A DNA stretch of 5,380 nt from positions 1 to 5,380 of the forward strand of contig JAJZIE010000178.1 in NCBI GenBank assembly GCA_021810725.1, in the 5' to 3' direction. The notes beneath the pieces were generated by a model. That model was given only the letters and a program-made list of their open reading frames with translations. It searched no databases and was not told where the DNA came from. This DNA is from Bacillota bacterium. GTDB taxonomy: Bacteria; Bacillota; Sulfobacillia; JAJZYS01; JAJYTV01. Of this stretch, positions 1-5,317 are shown one piece after another. How positions within the stretch are numbered: the first letter of the stretch is position 1; every line of letters starts with the position of its first letter. The translations under genes and the position numbers were made by a program.

Positions 1-1
1 C

Positions 2-1321
2 AGCCAGGCAGACCTGACGGTGACGGCCCCCTTCTCCGGTCAGATCGCCAGCGTCGGCGTGAGTCCCGGTGATCTCGTGGCCTCCGGGTCTCCGCTCTTC
101 GAGGTCGTGCAGCCCGGAGACGTGCAGGTGACGACCAGCATCCCGGAGATCGACTTGCCGAACATCTACATCGGCATGGGCGTGCAGGTTTGGACGCAGG
201 TCCAGGGGACGATGCAGGCGGCCGTCACGACCATCGGTGTCACATCGAGCGGCAGCGGCCGCCAAGGGGCGCTGTTCCCGGTGACGCTGCAGATCGAGAA
301 CCCTCCCTCCGGTCTCAGGCAAGGCATGCAGGCGACGGTCAACTTCACGCAGGCCTACCTGACGACGGCGGGCACGGTCGCCTTCGCGAATACGGAGACC
401 GTCCCGGCACAGGTGTCGGGCACGGTGGAGACGGTCTCGGCCCAGGTGGGGCAGACCGTGCAGGCCGGGCAGACGCTCGTCACCCTGTCGAGCCCATCGC
501 TCGCAATTCAGATCGCTTCGGACCAGGCAAGCCTCGTATCGGACCAGACCACCCTGCAGGAGCTGCAGCATCCTACCCAGAGCCAGGTGGACGCGAGTCG
601 GGCGCAGCTGGCCCAGGCGGAGTCCTCACTGGCGCAGCTCCTGTCTCCGACGCGCCCGACCGCGGATCAGGTGGCCTCCGCGAAGGCGCGGGTCGCCTCG
701 GACGAGGCGACGGTAGCGGAGGCGCAGCAGGCGCTCGGCAACCTCGACATCCGCAGCCCGATCGCTGGAGTCGTGACGGCGGTCGGCGTCCAGCAGGGCA
801 GTGTCGTGGCCCCCGGAGCCGGCACCCTCTTCACCGTTGAAGCGCCAAACTCGCTGCAAGTGGTCGTCCCGGTCAGCGAGATCTCCATCGCACAGGTCAA
901 GGTCGGCCAGGACACCACTGTCACGGCCAACGCCCTGCCCGGCGAGACGTTCGCCGGCACCGTGGCGCAGATCGCCCCAGCCGGCGTGACGTCGCAGGGC
1001 GTCGCAACCTTCAACGTCACCGTCGACGTCGCGCATCCTGGCGATCTGCGCGCCGGCATGTCGGCCGACATCGCCACCCACGTGGCATCCCTGCACCATG
1101 TGCTGCTCGTGCCGAACGAAGCTCTGACGGGCTATGGCAAGTCCGCCACGCTGCAGGTGGTGGTCCACGGCGCACCCAAGCTGCGCCATGTGGTGATGGG
1201 GCTCTCCAACGAGACCGAGACACAGATTCTCTCCGGGCTCAAGGCAGGCGCGGAGGTCGTGACGGCGCAGGCCTCCACCGGCACGCTGCAGCTCGGCCCC
1301 AGTTCCAGTGGAGGCAAATGA
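2..1321 (+). CDS. Periplasmic adaptor (MacA/HlyD-type membrane fusion protein) with tandem modules, 5' truncated by window
   Basis: The reading frame is open from the first bases (reading SQADLTVTAPFSG) and ends at TGA 1319-1321, so the start lies upstream; GTG at 20 is internal. About 439 residues are visible. Adaptors of this family bridge an inner-membrane transporter and an outer-membrane channel. Visible residues 1-36 are a second lipoyl half-motif, 40-120 a beta-barrel domain, 134-164 a new first lipoyl half, 165-246 an alpha-helical coiled-coil hairpin rich in Ala/Gln/Ser, 247-280 its second lipoyl half (LDIRSPIAGVV), 281-365 a second beta-barrel, and 366-439 a membrane-proximal domain. 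Two adaptor modules are therefore joined in one chain, and barrels A and B share a spacing of conserved Gly (GLRQGMQA versus DLRAGMSA). The hairpin contains two PT-x(2-4)-QV helical repeats. Any signal peptide or membrane anchor is outside the window. The ATPase and permease follow directly, which supports a MacAB-like pump. Substrate unknown. Confidence 0.92.
   Translation, partial: SQADLTVTAPFSGQIASVGVSPGDLVASGSPLFEVVQPGDVQVTTSIPEIDLPNIYIGMGVQVWTQVQGTMQAAVTTIGVTSSGSGRQGALFPVTLQIENPPSGLRQGMQATVNFTQAYLTTAGTVAFANTETVPAQVSGTVETVSAQVGQTVQAGQTLVTLSSPSLAIQIASDQASLVSDQTTLQELQHPTQSQVDASRAQLAQAESSLAQLLSPTRPTADQVASAKARVASDEATVAEAQQALGNLDIRSPIAGVVTAVGVQQGSVVAPGAGTLFTVEAPNSLQVVVPVSEISIAQVKVGQDTTVTANALPGETFAGTVAQIAPAGVTSQGVATFNVTVDVAHPGDLRAGMSADIATHVASLHHVLLVPNEALTGYGKSATLQVVVHGAPKLRHVVMGLSNETETQILSGLKAGAEVVTAQASTGTLQLGPSSSGGK
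1310..1314 (+). promoter_or_regulatory. Ribosome binding site that sets the ATPase start
   Basis: GGAGG lies inside the last codons of the adaptor gene, 8 nt before GTG 1323. The upstream in-frame GTG at 1308 overlaps this motif and has no site of its own, so GTG 1323 is the better start. The ATG at 1318 is in another frame. Confidence 0.75.
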
Positions 1322-1322
1322 C

Positions 1323-2051
1323 GTGGCCGCGGTCATCCGCGTCGAGGCCCTCGAGCGCGTCTACCGCATCGGCCCCGTGTCGGTTCCCGCGCTGCGGGGG
1401 CTGGACTTCGCCGTTCCCGCGGGTCAGATGGTCGCGATCATGGGCCCGTCGGGGTCCGGCAAGTCCACGCTCCTGAACCTCCTCGGCTGTCTCGACCGGC
1501 CCACCGCCGGCCGTTACTTCCTTGCGGGCGACGACGTCGCCCACAAGAGCAGCGATGAGCTCGCCGAAGTCCGCAACCGGCGGATCGGCTTCGTCTTTCA
1601 GAACTACAACCTGCTGCCGCAGCTCACCGCGTTCGAAAACGTGGAACTGCCCCTGGTCTACGGGCGCGTAGGCAGAGCCGAGCGACACCGCAGGGCCGAC
1701 GAGGCCCTGGCCGCCGTGGGACTTGCCGATCGGCGGCGCCATCATCCCATGGAGCTCTCCGGGGGACAGCAGCAGCGCGTGGGCATCGCCCGCGCGATCG
1801 TCGGGCGCCCCGACGTAATCCTGGCCGACGAACCGACAGGAAACCTCGATTCCGTATCCGGCAACGATGTGCTGCAGCTCTTCCACGCCCTGCACGAGGG
1901 CGGCAGCACCATCGTGATTGTCACCCATGACGAAGAGGTCGCCCGGCACTGCCAGCGGATCATCCGCCTGCACGACGGACAACTGGTGCGGGACGACGAG
2001 GCTCCTGCGCGGAATCTTACCGCGACCGGCGAGGAGGCCGAACCATGCTGA
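1323..2051 (+). CDS. ABC transporter ATP-binding protein, MacB/LolD-type (export ATPase)
   Basis: This 242-residue cytoplasmic nucleotide-binding subunit hydrolyses ATP to drive the permease encoded next. All ABC ATPase motifs are intact: Walker A GPSGSGKST (41-49), Q-loop Gln93 in FVFQNYNLLPQ, signature LSGGQ (145-149), Walker B VILADE (165-170) with catalytic Glu170, D-loop NLD (174-176) and H-loop His202 in VTHD. The pattern around the signature (HPMELSGGQQQRVGIARAI) and the ENVELPL segment are typical of the MacB/LolD/YknY branch of ABC exporters. GTG start 1323 follows GGAGG by 8 nt and lies 1 nt after the adaptor stop, so translation is probably coupled. Starting at GTG 1308 would add five residues. 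The last 35-40 residues are a short polar tail beyond the ATPase fold. The MacB ATPase is encoded here as its own gene rather than fused to the permease. LolD is less likely because the neighbouring adaptor and single permease fit a MacAB-type pump. Confidence 0.95.
   Translation: MAAVIRVEALERVYRIGPVSVPALRGLDFAVPAGQMVAIMGPSGSGKSTLLNLLGCLDRPTAGRYFLAGDDVAHKSSDELAEVRNRRIGFVFQNYNLLPQLTAFENVELPLVYGRVGRAERHRRADEALAAVGLADRRRHHPMELSGGQQQRVGIARAIVGRPDVILADEPTGNLDSVSGNDVLQLFHALHEGGSTIVIVTHDEEVARHCQRIIRLHDGQLVRDDEAPARNLTATGEEAEPC
2033..2037 (+). promoter_or_regulatory. Ribosome binding site of the permease gene
   Basis: GGAGG lies 7 nt before ATG 2045, inside the 3' end of the ATPase gene. It supports start 2045 and re-initiation across the 7-nt gene overlap. 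Confidence 0.75.
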
Positions 2052-3214
2052 TCGACAGCCTGCGCATGGCGTGGCGCAGCCTCGCCGCCAACACGGCCCG
2101 TGCCCTGCTCACCATGCTCGGCATCATCATCGGCGTCGCCGCCGTGATCGCGCTCGTCTCGGTCGGGCAGGCCGCCACGCAGTCGGTGACGGCCAAGGTC
2201 GAGAACCTGGGTTCCAACATGATCGTGGTGGTGCCGAACCAAGCCCAAGGCGTCACGCTGCATGTGGCGGACGGCAACTGGCTCCTTGCGACGGTCCCCC
2301 AGATCTCCGCCGTGGCGCCGCTCCTCGAGGGCGGCGTGATGTCCCGCTATGGCACAAAGACCTGGAGCACCACGCTTCTCGGCACGACGCCGCCTTCCGA
2401 GCAGATCCAGGGACGCTCGATGTCCGCGGGCCGGTATCTCGTCGGATCGGACGTGCAGCTCCGGCGCCAGGTGGCCGTGCTCGGAGCCACGACGGAGCAG
2501 AACCTCTTCGGAGGGCTCAACCCGATCGGCCGCACCATCCAGGTGGACGGCATGCCGCTCATCGTGGTCGGCGTCATGAACCAGAGCGGCGGTGCAGGCA
2601 TCACCTCGAACCCGGACGACGAGATCGTCACGCCGGTGACGGTCGCGGAGCAGATCCTGCACACGAACAACGTCGCCGCCTTCATGACCGAGGCGCGGTC
2701 CTCCGATCTGGCGCCGCTCGCGGTCGGCCACCTGCAGGCGGTCATGAGCCGGCGCTTCCGCAGCTCGACAGCGGCCGAGGTGGTGTCCGAGGACCAGGTG
2801 CTCAAGACGCTGGCCTCGCTCACAGGCACCTTGACGGTGATGCTCGGCGGCATCGCCGGCATCTCCCTCCTTGTGGGCGGCATCGGCATCATGAACATCA
2901 TGCTCGTGACGGTGAGCGAGCGGACGCGCGAGATCGGCCTGCGCAAGGCGATCGGCGCCAAGCGCAGCGCCGTGGCGCTACAGTTCCTGATCGAGTCCGG
3001 GATCCTCAGCCTGGGCGGTGGGGCAGTTGGTGGCGCACTCGGCTACGCCGGGGCCCTCACGTTCACGAGCGCCCTGCACTGGCCCTCCGGAACTTCCCTC
3101 AGTACGGTCCTGCTCGCGCTCGTCTTTTCGGTCGCGGTAGGTGTCGTGTTCGGCATGTGGCCTGCCCTCCGCGCCAGTCGCCTCGATCCCATCGAAGCGC
3201 TGCGCCAGGGGTAA
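2045..3214 (+). CDS. MacB/FtsX-type ABC transporter permease
   Basis: This is a 389-residue inner-membrane permease with the MacB layout. Transmembrane helix 1 is at about 22-42 (LLTMLGIIIGVAAVIALVSVG). A large periplasmic domain (MacB_PCD type) spans about 43-262, and three further helices lie at about 263-289, 315-340 and 353-373, forming the FtsX domain. Family hallmarks are visible: the N-terminal amphipathic segment SLRMAWRSLAANTARALLTMLGIIIG, the coupling motif SERTREIGLRKAIGAKR at 291-307 that contacts the ATPase, and the C-terminal RASRLDPIEALRQG. MacB permeases do not pass substrate through the membrane; they use ATP to move the periplasmic domain and push periplasmic substrates (macrolides, peptides, lipids in known cases) into the channel. 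Start ATG 2045 has GGAGG 7 nt upstream and overlaps the ATPase stop. It is the last visible gene of the operon; no outer-membrane channel gene follows. The substrate cannot be read from the sequence. Confidence 0.95.
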   Translation: MLIDSLRMAWRSLAANTARALLTMLGIIIGVAAVIALVSVGQAATQSVTAKVENLGSNMIVVVPNQAQGVTLHVADGNWLLATVPQISAVAPLLEGGVMSRYGTKTWSTTLLGTTPPSEQIQGRSMSAGRYLVGSDVQLRRQVAVLGATTEQNLFGGLNPIGRTIQVDGMPLIVVGVMNQSGGAGITSNPDDEIVTPVTVAEQILHTNNVAAFMTEARSSDLAPLAVGHLQAVMSRRFRSSTAAEVVSEDQVLKTLASLTGTLTVMLGGIAGISLLVGGIGIMNIMLVTVSERTREIGLRKAIGAKRSAVALQFLIESGILSLGGGAVGGALGYAGALTFTSALHWPSGTSLSTVLLALVFSVAVGVVFGMWPALRASRLDPIEALRQG

Positions 3215-3240
3215 ACCAGGCCTCCGGCGCAGGCCTTGGT
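3215..3240 (+). terminator. Possible weak terminator hairpin after the pump operon
   Basis: Directly after the TAA stop, ACCA-GGCCT and AGGCC-T-TGGT can pair (nine base pairs with one bulged T) around the loop CCGGCGC. No T-tract follows on the plus strand, so this is at most a weak or Rho-assisted stop or an mRNA 3'-end stabiliser. Confidence 0.3.
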
Positions 3241-3309
3241 GTTGCGAAGGTAATTCACGGGGCCTCGGAGCCGACCGCTCATGCGGCGGCCACGGCGCTC
3301 GCTCGATCT

Positions 3310-3349
3310 GGGGATATCCGCGCGCGGGCAGCCGCGCGAGGGTATCCCC
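3310..3349. terminator. Long hairpin in the convergent spacer
   Basis: Arms 3310-3327 and 3332-3349 pair over 18 positions, with one G-T wobble and one mismatch, around the 4-nt loop GCAG. It lies between the end of the permease gene (3214) and the end of the convergent tetR gene (3416), where a bidirectional transcription barrier is expected. Neither side has a U-tract, so it is not a textbook intrinsic terminator. An unusually stable mRNA 3'-end stem or a small dispersed repeat of the genome are alternatives. The rest of 3215-3415 shows nothing else recognisable. Confidence 0.55.
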
Positions 3350-3415
3350 TTGCGGCATGACGAAGCTGTGCAGACCGACCGCCTGCCCGGCGTACCAGTC
3401 CCGTTCGACGGCGCC

Positions 3416-3979
3416 TCAGTGGCCTGCGGTGACCGTCTTCAGCGCGACCAGCGTCTCCTGGATGAAGGGCCACAGGTCTTTTTGATCGGTTTGGTCAACC
3501 CAGCGTTCGAATGCAACGTGGAACGCAGCTATCCCCGCCTCGGCGGCCAGCCTTGCGGCGGGCTCCATCACGCCACGACGACGCAAGGCCTCGGTGACGA
3601 CCGACACGAGCGATGCGAGCTTGATCAGTTCGCGCTCTTGAAGCTCGGCATTCGCAGCGATGATGCTGCCACGCTGCCGAGCGTATTCGTGCCGTCCCGA
3701 GAAAACGAGCGCAACCGCCTTCAGTCCTGCGGCGACAGCGTCGATGGGAGACGCCGAGGCCGCCGCTCCGGCGACCGCCTCGGCAAGGAGCGTCTTCAGT
3801 GCCTCCGAACCCGAAAACAGAACCTCGCGCTTGTCGGTGAAGTAGCGAAAGAACGTCCGCTCCGTAAGCCCCGCCCGCTTGGCGATCTCAGCCACCGTAG
3901 TCTGTTCGAAGCCGGACTCCCCGTAGAGAGCGATCGCGGCCTGCTCCAGCCGGCCCCGTGCGTTTGGCTGCCATCTCAT
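3416..3979 (-). CDS. TetR/AcrR-family transcriptional regulator
   Basis: This is a 187-residue one-component regulator. The N-terminal DNA-binding domain covers about residues 8-55, with the helix-turn-helix at about 26-48 (TTVAEIAKRAGLTERTFFRYF) followed by the conserved DKREVLF. The alpha-helical C-terminal half (about 60-187) is the ligand-binding and dimer domain. Its pattern ARQRGSIIAANAELQERELIKLASL resembles C-terminal domains of the AcrR/MftR-like branch; the ligand is unknown. The ATG at 3979 is the only usable start: an in-frame TGA lies four codons upstream, and the helix-turn-helix leaves no room for a shorter protein. There is no Shine-Dalgarno motif before it. The gene is divergent from the SDR gene, with starts 100 nt apart and inverted repeats between them. 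The likely target is therefore that enzyme gene plus its own promoter, rather than the convergent pump operon. Confidence 0.94.
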   Translation of the reverse strand: MRWQPNARGRLEQAAIALYGESGFEQTTVAEIAKRAGLTERTFFRYFTDKREVLFSGSEALKTLLAEAVAGAAASASPIDAVAAGLKAVALVFSGRHEYARQRGSIIAANAELQERELIKLASLVSVVTEALRRRGVMEPAARLAAEAGIAAFHVAFERWVDQTDQKDLWPFIQETLVALKTVTAGH

Positions 3980-3985
3980 GTCGCC

Positions 3986-3994
3986 ATCATATCA
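3986..3994 (-). promoter_or_regulatory. Extended -10 promoter of tetR, probably giving a leaderless mRNA
   Basis: On the minus strand TGA-TATGAT is a TGn extended -10 element with one mismatch to TATAAT. No convincing -35 hexamer lies 16-18 nt upstream, as is common with extended -10 promoters. Only six bases (GGCGAC) separate the hexamer from the tetR ATG, so transcription would start at or next to the A of the start codon. The absence of a Shine-Dalgarno motif agrees. Confidence 0.45.
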
Positions 3995-3995
3995 C

Positions 3996-4024
3996 TCGAC
4001 AGCGACTGACATGGGGGCTAAAAT
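3996..4024 (+). promoter_or_regulatory. Sigma70-like promoter of the SDR gene
   Basis: TCGACA (3996-4001, one mismatch to TTGACA) and TAAAAT (4019-4024, one mismatch to TATAAT) are separated by the optimal 17 nt. Transcription would start near 4031, giving a leader of about 50 nt before ATG 4080. It is back-to-back with the tetR promoter. Confidence 0.6.
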
Positions 4025-4041
4025 GATGTCATGGACTGTCG
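3997..4041. promoter_or_regulatory. Nested inverted repeat, candidate TetR operator
   Basis: The sequence reads CGACAG-N4-TGACAT-N13-ATGTCA-N4-CTGTCG. The two 16-nt arms (3997-4012 and 4026-4041) match as inverted repeats at 12 of 16 positions, and all four mismatches fall in the N4 gaps. Half-sites within each arm are 10 bp apart, one helical turn, so they face the same side of the DNA. The array covers the last five bases of the SDR -35 element, the whole spacer, the -10 element and the predicted start site, and sits just upstream of the tetR -10. Binding by the adjacent regulator would repress the SDR gene and probably tetR. A further TGTCG-N13-CGACA pair spans 3979-4001. Which pair is the true operator cannot be decided from sequence. 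Confidence 0.5.
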
Positions 4042-4067
4042 TCGCCGGCGAGACGGTCCACTCAGTT

Positions 4068-4072
4068 GGAGG
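4068..4072 (+). promoter_or_regulatory. Ribosome binding site that sets the SDR start
   Basis: GGAGG lies 7 nt before ATG 4080. The frame stays open back to 3978, but starts upstream of 4080 would lie within the promoter/operator region and have no comparable site. The NAD-binding motif begins at the fourth to sixth residue after ATG 4080, as usual in this family. Confidence 0.8.
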
Positions 4073-4079
4073 TGCTTTC

Positions 4080-5012
4080 ATGCGCGTCTTCGTTACCGGC
4101 GCGTCCGGTTGGATCGGCTCCGCCGTGATTCCCGAACTCATCGCCGCGGGCCATGACGTGATCGGGCTCGCTCGATCGGATGCCTCGGCCGCCGCGGTCG
4201 CCGCGACCGGAGCCGAAGCGTTGCGCGGCACGCTTCTCAACCTGGACGCTCTTCGAGCGGCTGCCGCCGCGTCAGATGGGGTGATCCACCTGGCCTTTCA
4301 GCACGACATTGCCTTCTCGGGACGGTTCCAAGAGGCCGCCGACACAGATCGCAGGGCCGTTGACGCGCTTGCCGAGACCCTCGCCGGTTCGGGTAGGCCG
4401 CTTGTCATTGCCTCCGGGACGACGGGCGTCGCACTGGGGCGTGTGGCTACCGAGCGGGACGGGCATGACCTTTCTGCCTCGGAGCACTTGGCTGGCGGCC
4501 CGCGGACGAGAGCGACCACTGCCGAAAGGGTGCTGTCGCTCGCTGCCCGCGACGTTCGCTCGTCCGTCTTGCGACTGCCCCCGACGGTCCACGGCGATGG
4601 CGATCATGGCTTCATGGCCGCCTTGGTTGCCATCGCGCGCCAGCGGGGCGTCTCGGGCTATATCGACGACGGCTCCAACAGATGGGCAGCGGTGCATCGG
4701 CTCGACGCCGCGAAACTGTTCCGTCTTGCCCTGGAGAAGGCTACGGCAGGGTCGACGCTGCACGCGATCGCTGACGAGGGCGTGCCGATCCGCGACGTGG
4801 CGGAGGTGATCGGCAGGCATCTGCACATGCCGACGGTCGCCGTCCCTCGCGACGCCGCAGGCCAGCACTTCGGCTGGCTGGCGGATTTCCTTGCGATGGA
4901 CACCCCTGCGTCGAGCGCGCGGACGCGCGAGCTGTTGGAGTGGGAGCCGACCCAGCCAGGGCTCATCGAAGATCTGGACCAGGGTCACTACTTCCTCAAC
5001 CCATCCGCTTGA
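4080..5012 (+). CDS. Atypical SDR-family NAD(P)-binding protein (SDR_a7-like; extended-SDR fold without YxxxK)
   Basis: This is a 310-residue soluble Rossmann-fold protein. The nucleotide-binding motif TGASGWIG is at residues 6-13. LARSD (30-34) ends the second strand, where the Arg favours NADP(H) over NAD(H) by analogy with other SDRs. DGVIHLAF (66-73) is the NNAG-like strand-4 region, and a Ser/Thr-rich strand end follows at 108-116. The usual catalytic YxxxK is absent: the aligned stretch near 141-149 reads PRTRATTAE, and the protein has only two lysines, neither four residues after a tyrosine. Family landmarks of the SDR_a7 type are present: LRLPPTVHGDGDHGF (164-178), NRWAAVHRLDAAKLFRLALEK (200-220) and GQHFGWLADFLAMD (261-274). 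It was probably acquired or kept as a unit with the divergent tetR gene. The substrate is unknown, and redox activity may be weak, altered or absent. Database names such as 'SDR family oxidoreductase' or 'NAD-dependent epimerase/dehydratase' would fit; a simple epimerase function is unlikely. Confidence 0.92.
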   Translation: MRVFVTGASGWIGSAVIPELIAAGHDVIGLARSDASAAAVAATGAEALRGTLLNLDALRAAAAASDGVIHLAFQHDIAFSGRFQEAADTDRRAVDALAETLAGSGRPLVIASGTTGVALGRVATERDGHDLSASEHLAGGPRTRATTAERVLSLAARDVRSSVLRLPPTVHGDGDHGFMAALVAIARQRGVSGYIDDGSNRWAAVHRLDAAKLFRLALEKATAGSTLHAIADEGVPIRDVAEVIGRHLHMPTVAVPRDAAGQHFGWLADFLAMDTPASSARTRELLEWEPTQPGLIEDLDQGHYFLNPSA

Positions 5013-5176
5013 GGCCCGCGCGGGCCTCGGCGGCGCTTCTCTGTGGCTGCTGTCAGAATGGAGACACGCTGACTAACGCGGGACCAGAGGTTCGTCGCCG
5101 GCGAGAGGTTCTCCGCCTCGCAGCGCGTCAGGAACTCATCGAGCCACGGTTGCATAAACCGCAGTTTATGCCCCAC
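4988..5176 (-). CDS. Doubtful small ORF, possible gene remnant
   Basis: The frame would encode 62 residues from GTG 5174-5176, which has GGAGG 8 nt upstream on the minus strand. Alternative starts are GTG 5200 (70 residues) and ATG 5155 (55 residues). The segment PWLDEFLTRCEAENLSPATNLWSRV looks protein-like (two Trp, amphipathic helices). The last 15-20 residues are low-complexity Arg/Gly/Pro produced by reading through the SDR terminator palindrome, and the stop lies antisense inside the SDR gene. I do not recognise the protein. A truncated remnant of a mobile-element gene is possible given the att-like sequences beside it, and a chance ORF is equally likely. Confidence 0.22.
   Translation of the reverse strand: MGHKLRFMQPWLDEFLTRCEAENLSPATNLWSRVSQRVSILTAATEKRRRGPRGPQADGLRK
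5011..5028 (+). terminator. Palindromic hairpin overlapping the SDR stop codon
   Basis: Positions 5011-5028 form a perfect palindrome, GAGGCCC-GCGC-GGGCCTC, whose first two bases are the last two of the TGA stop. The 7-bp GC stem is followed 8 nt later by CTTCTCT, only a partial U-rich tract. It is probably the transcript end of the SDR gene, but a weak intrinsic terminator. Confidence 0.5.
5152..5171. repeat. Palindrome GCATAAAC-CGCA-GTTTATGC
   Basis: Two perfect 8-nt arms (5152-5159 and 5164-5171) flank a 4-nt centre. TTGCATA at its left edge (5150-5156) recurs 28 nt further on (5178-5184). The low GC content differs from the surroundings. A protein binding site near the element boundary is the likeliest role; it would lie in the first codons of the doubtful small ORF. 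Confidence 0.5.
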
Positions 5177-5194
5177 CTTGCATACCTCCGTCGA

Positions 5195-5211
5195 TACCAC
5201 CCGCTGATTAA
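5195..5211 (+). repeat. Copy 1 of a direct repeat shared with the tRNA-Lys fragment
   Basis: TACCACCCGCTGATTAA here matches TACGACCCGCTGATTAA at 5343-5359 at 16 of 17 positions. The second copy lies in the anticodon-arm/variable-loop part of the tRNA fragment, so this is probably a second attachment-core remnant. Confidence 0.55.
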
Positions 5212-5238
5212 AATCAGGAGGTCAAGCCTTAATCAGCG
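5202..5238. repeat. Inverted repeat CGCTGATTAA-N17-TTAATCAGCG
   Basis: Arms 5202-5211 and 5229-5238 are perfect 10-nt inverted copies. The same 10-mer occurs a third time at 5350-5359 inside the tRNA fragment. A smaller palindrome, CTGATT-AA-AATCAG, sits at 5204-5217. Paired inverted copies of a tRNA anticodon-arm sequence are what core-type binding sites of a tyrosine recombinase look like; that role is inferred. Confidence 0.55.
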
Positions 5239-5250
5239 CCTGTTGCGAGC

Positions 5251-5294
5251 AAAAACGCGGGCGCAGGCCCCAAATCGTGGGGTGCCTGCGCCCG
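5251..5294 (-). terminator. Strong intrinsic terminator downstream of the tRNA fragment
   Basis: Read on the minus strand, a 10-bp GC stem (outer arms 5285-5294 and 5258-5267) continues, after a 2-nt bulge, into a 4-bp CCCC/GGGG stem with a 7-nt loop. GCG-TTTTT follows (5255-5251). This is a textbook Rho-independent terminator. It lies 24 nt beyond the CCA end of the tRNA fragment, so it is most simply the original terminator of that tRNA gene. There is no T-tract for the plus strand. Confidence 0.78.
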
Positions 5295-5317
5295 GAAACC
5301 CGCTCTACAAAAGGGAT

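Noticed and set aside
1318..1320. ATG overlapping the adaptor stop as a possible ATPase start (ATGA overlap)
   Set aside because: It is not in the ATPase frame; the in-frame GTG at 1323 has the correctly spaced GGAGG.
1742..2731. Long minus-strand open frame (about 329 codons) across the ATPase/permease junction
   Set aside because: It is antisense to two genes with intact family motifs; the translation is Arg/Asp/His-rich low complexity, as expected for a shadow frame in GC-rich DNA.
1918..3360. Plus-strand open frame of about 480 codons overlapping the permease in another frame
   Set aside because: It has no domain-like sequence, is Arg/Pro/Gly-rich, and runs over a clear MacB permease with its own ribosome site.
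3215..3415. Control of the pump operon by the neighbouring TetR
   Set aside because: The regulator is convergent with the pump, whose promoter is outside the window; the inverted repeats lie on the SDR side, so a pump link is unsupported.
3281..4009. Plus-strand open frame antisense to tetR
   Set aside because: The minus strand encodes a complete TetR protein with a typical helix-turn-helix; the antisense translation has no recognisable features.
3978..4079. N-terminal extension of the SDR protein from position 3978
   Set aside because: The extension lies over the promoter and operator, has no family similarity, and ATG 4080 has a GGAGG at 7 nt.
5150..5240. CRISPR-like array from the repeated TTGCATA and CGCTGATTAA words
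   Set aside because: The words are 7-10 nt, irregularly spaced and partly inverted, with no regular repeat-spacer pattern; att/operator sites explain them better.
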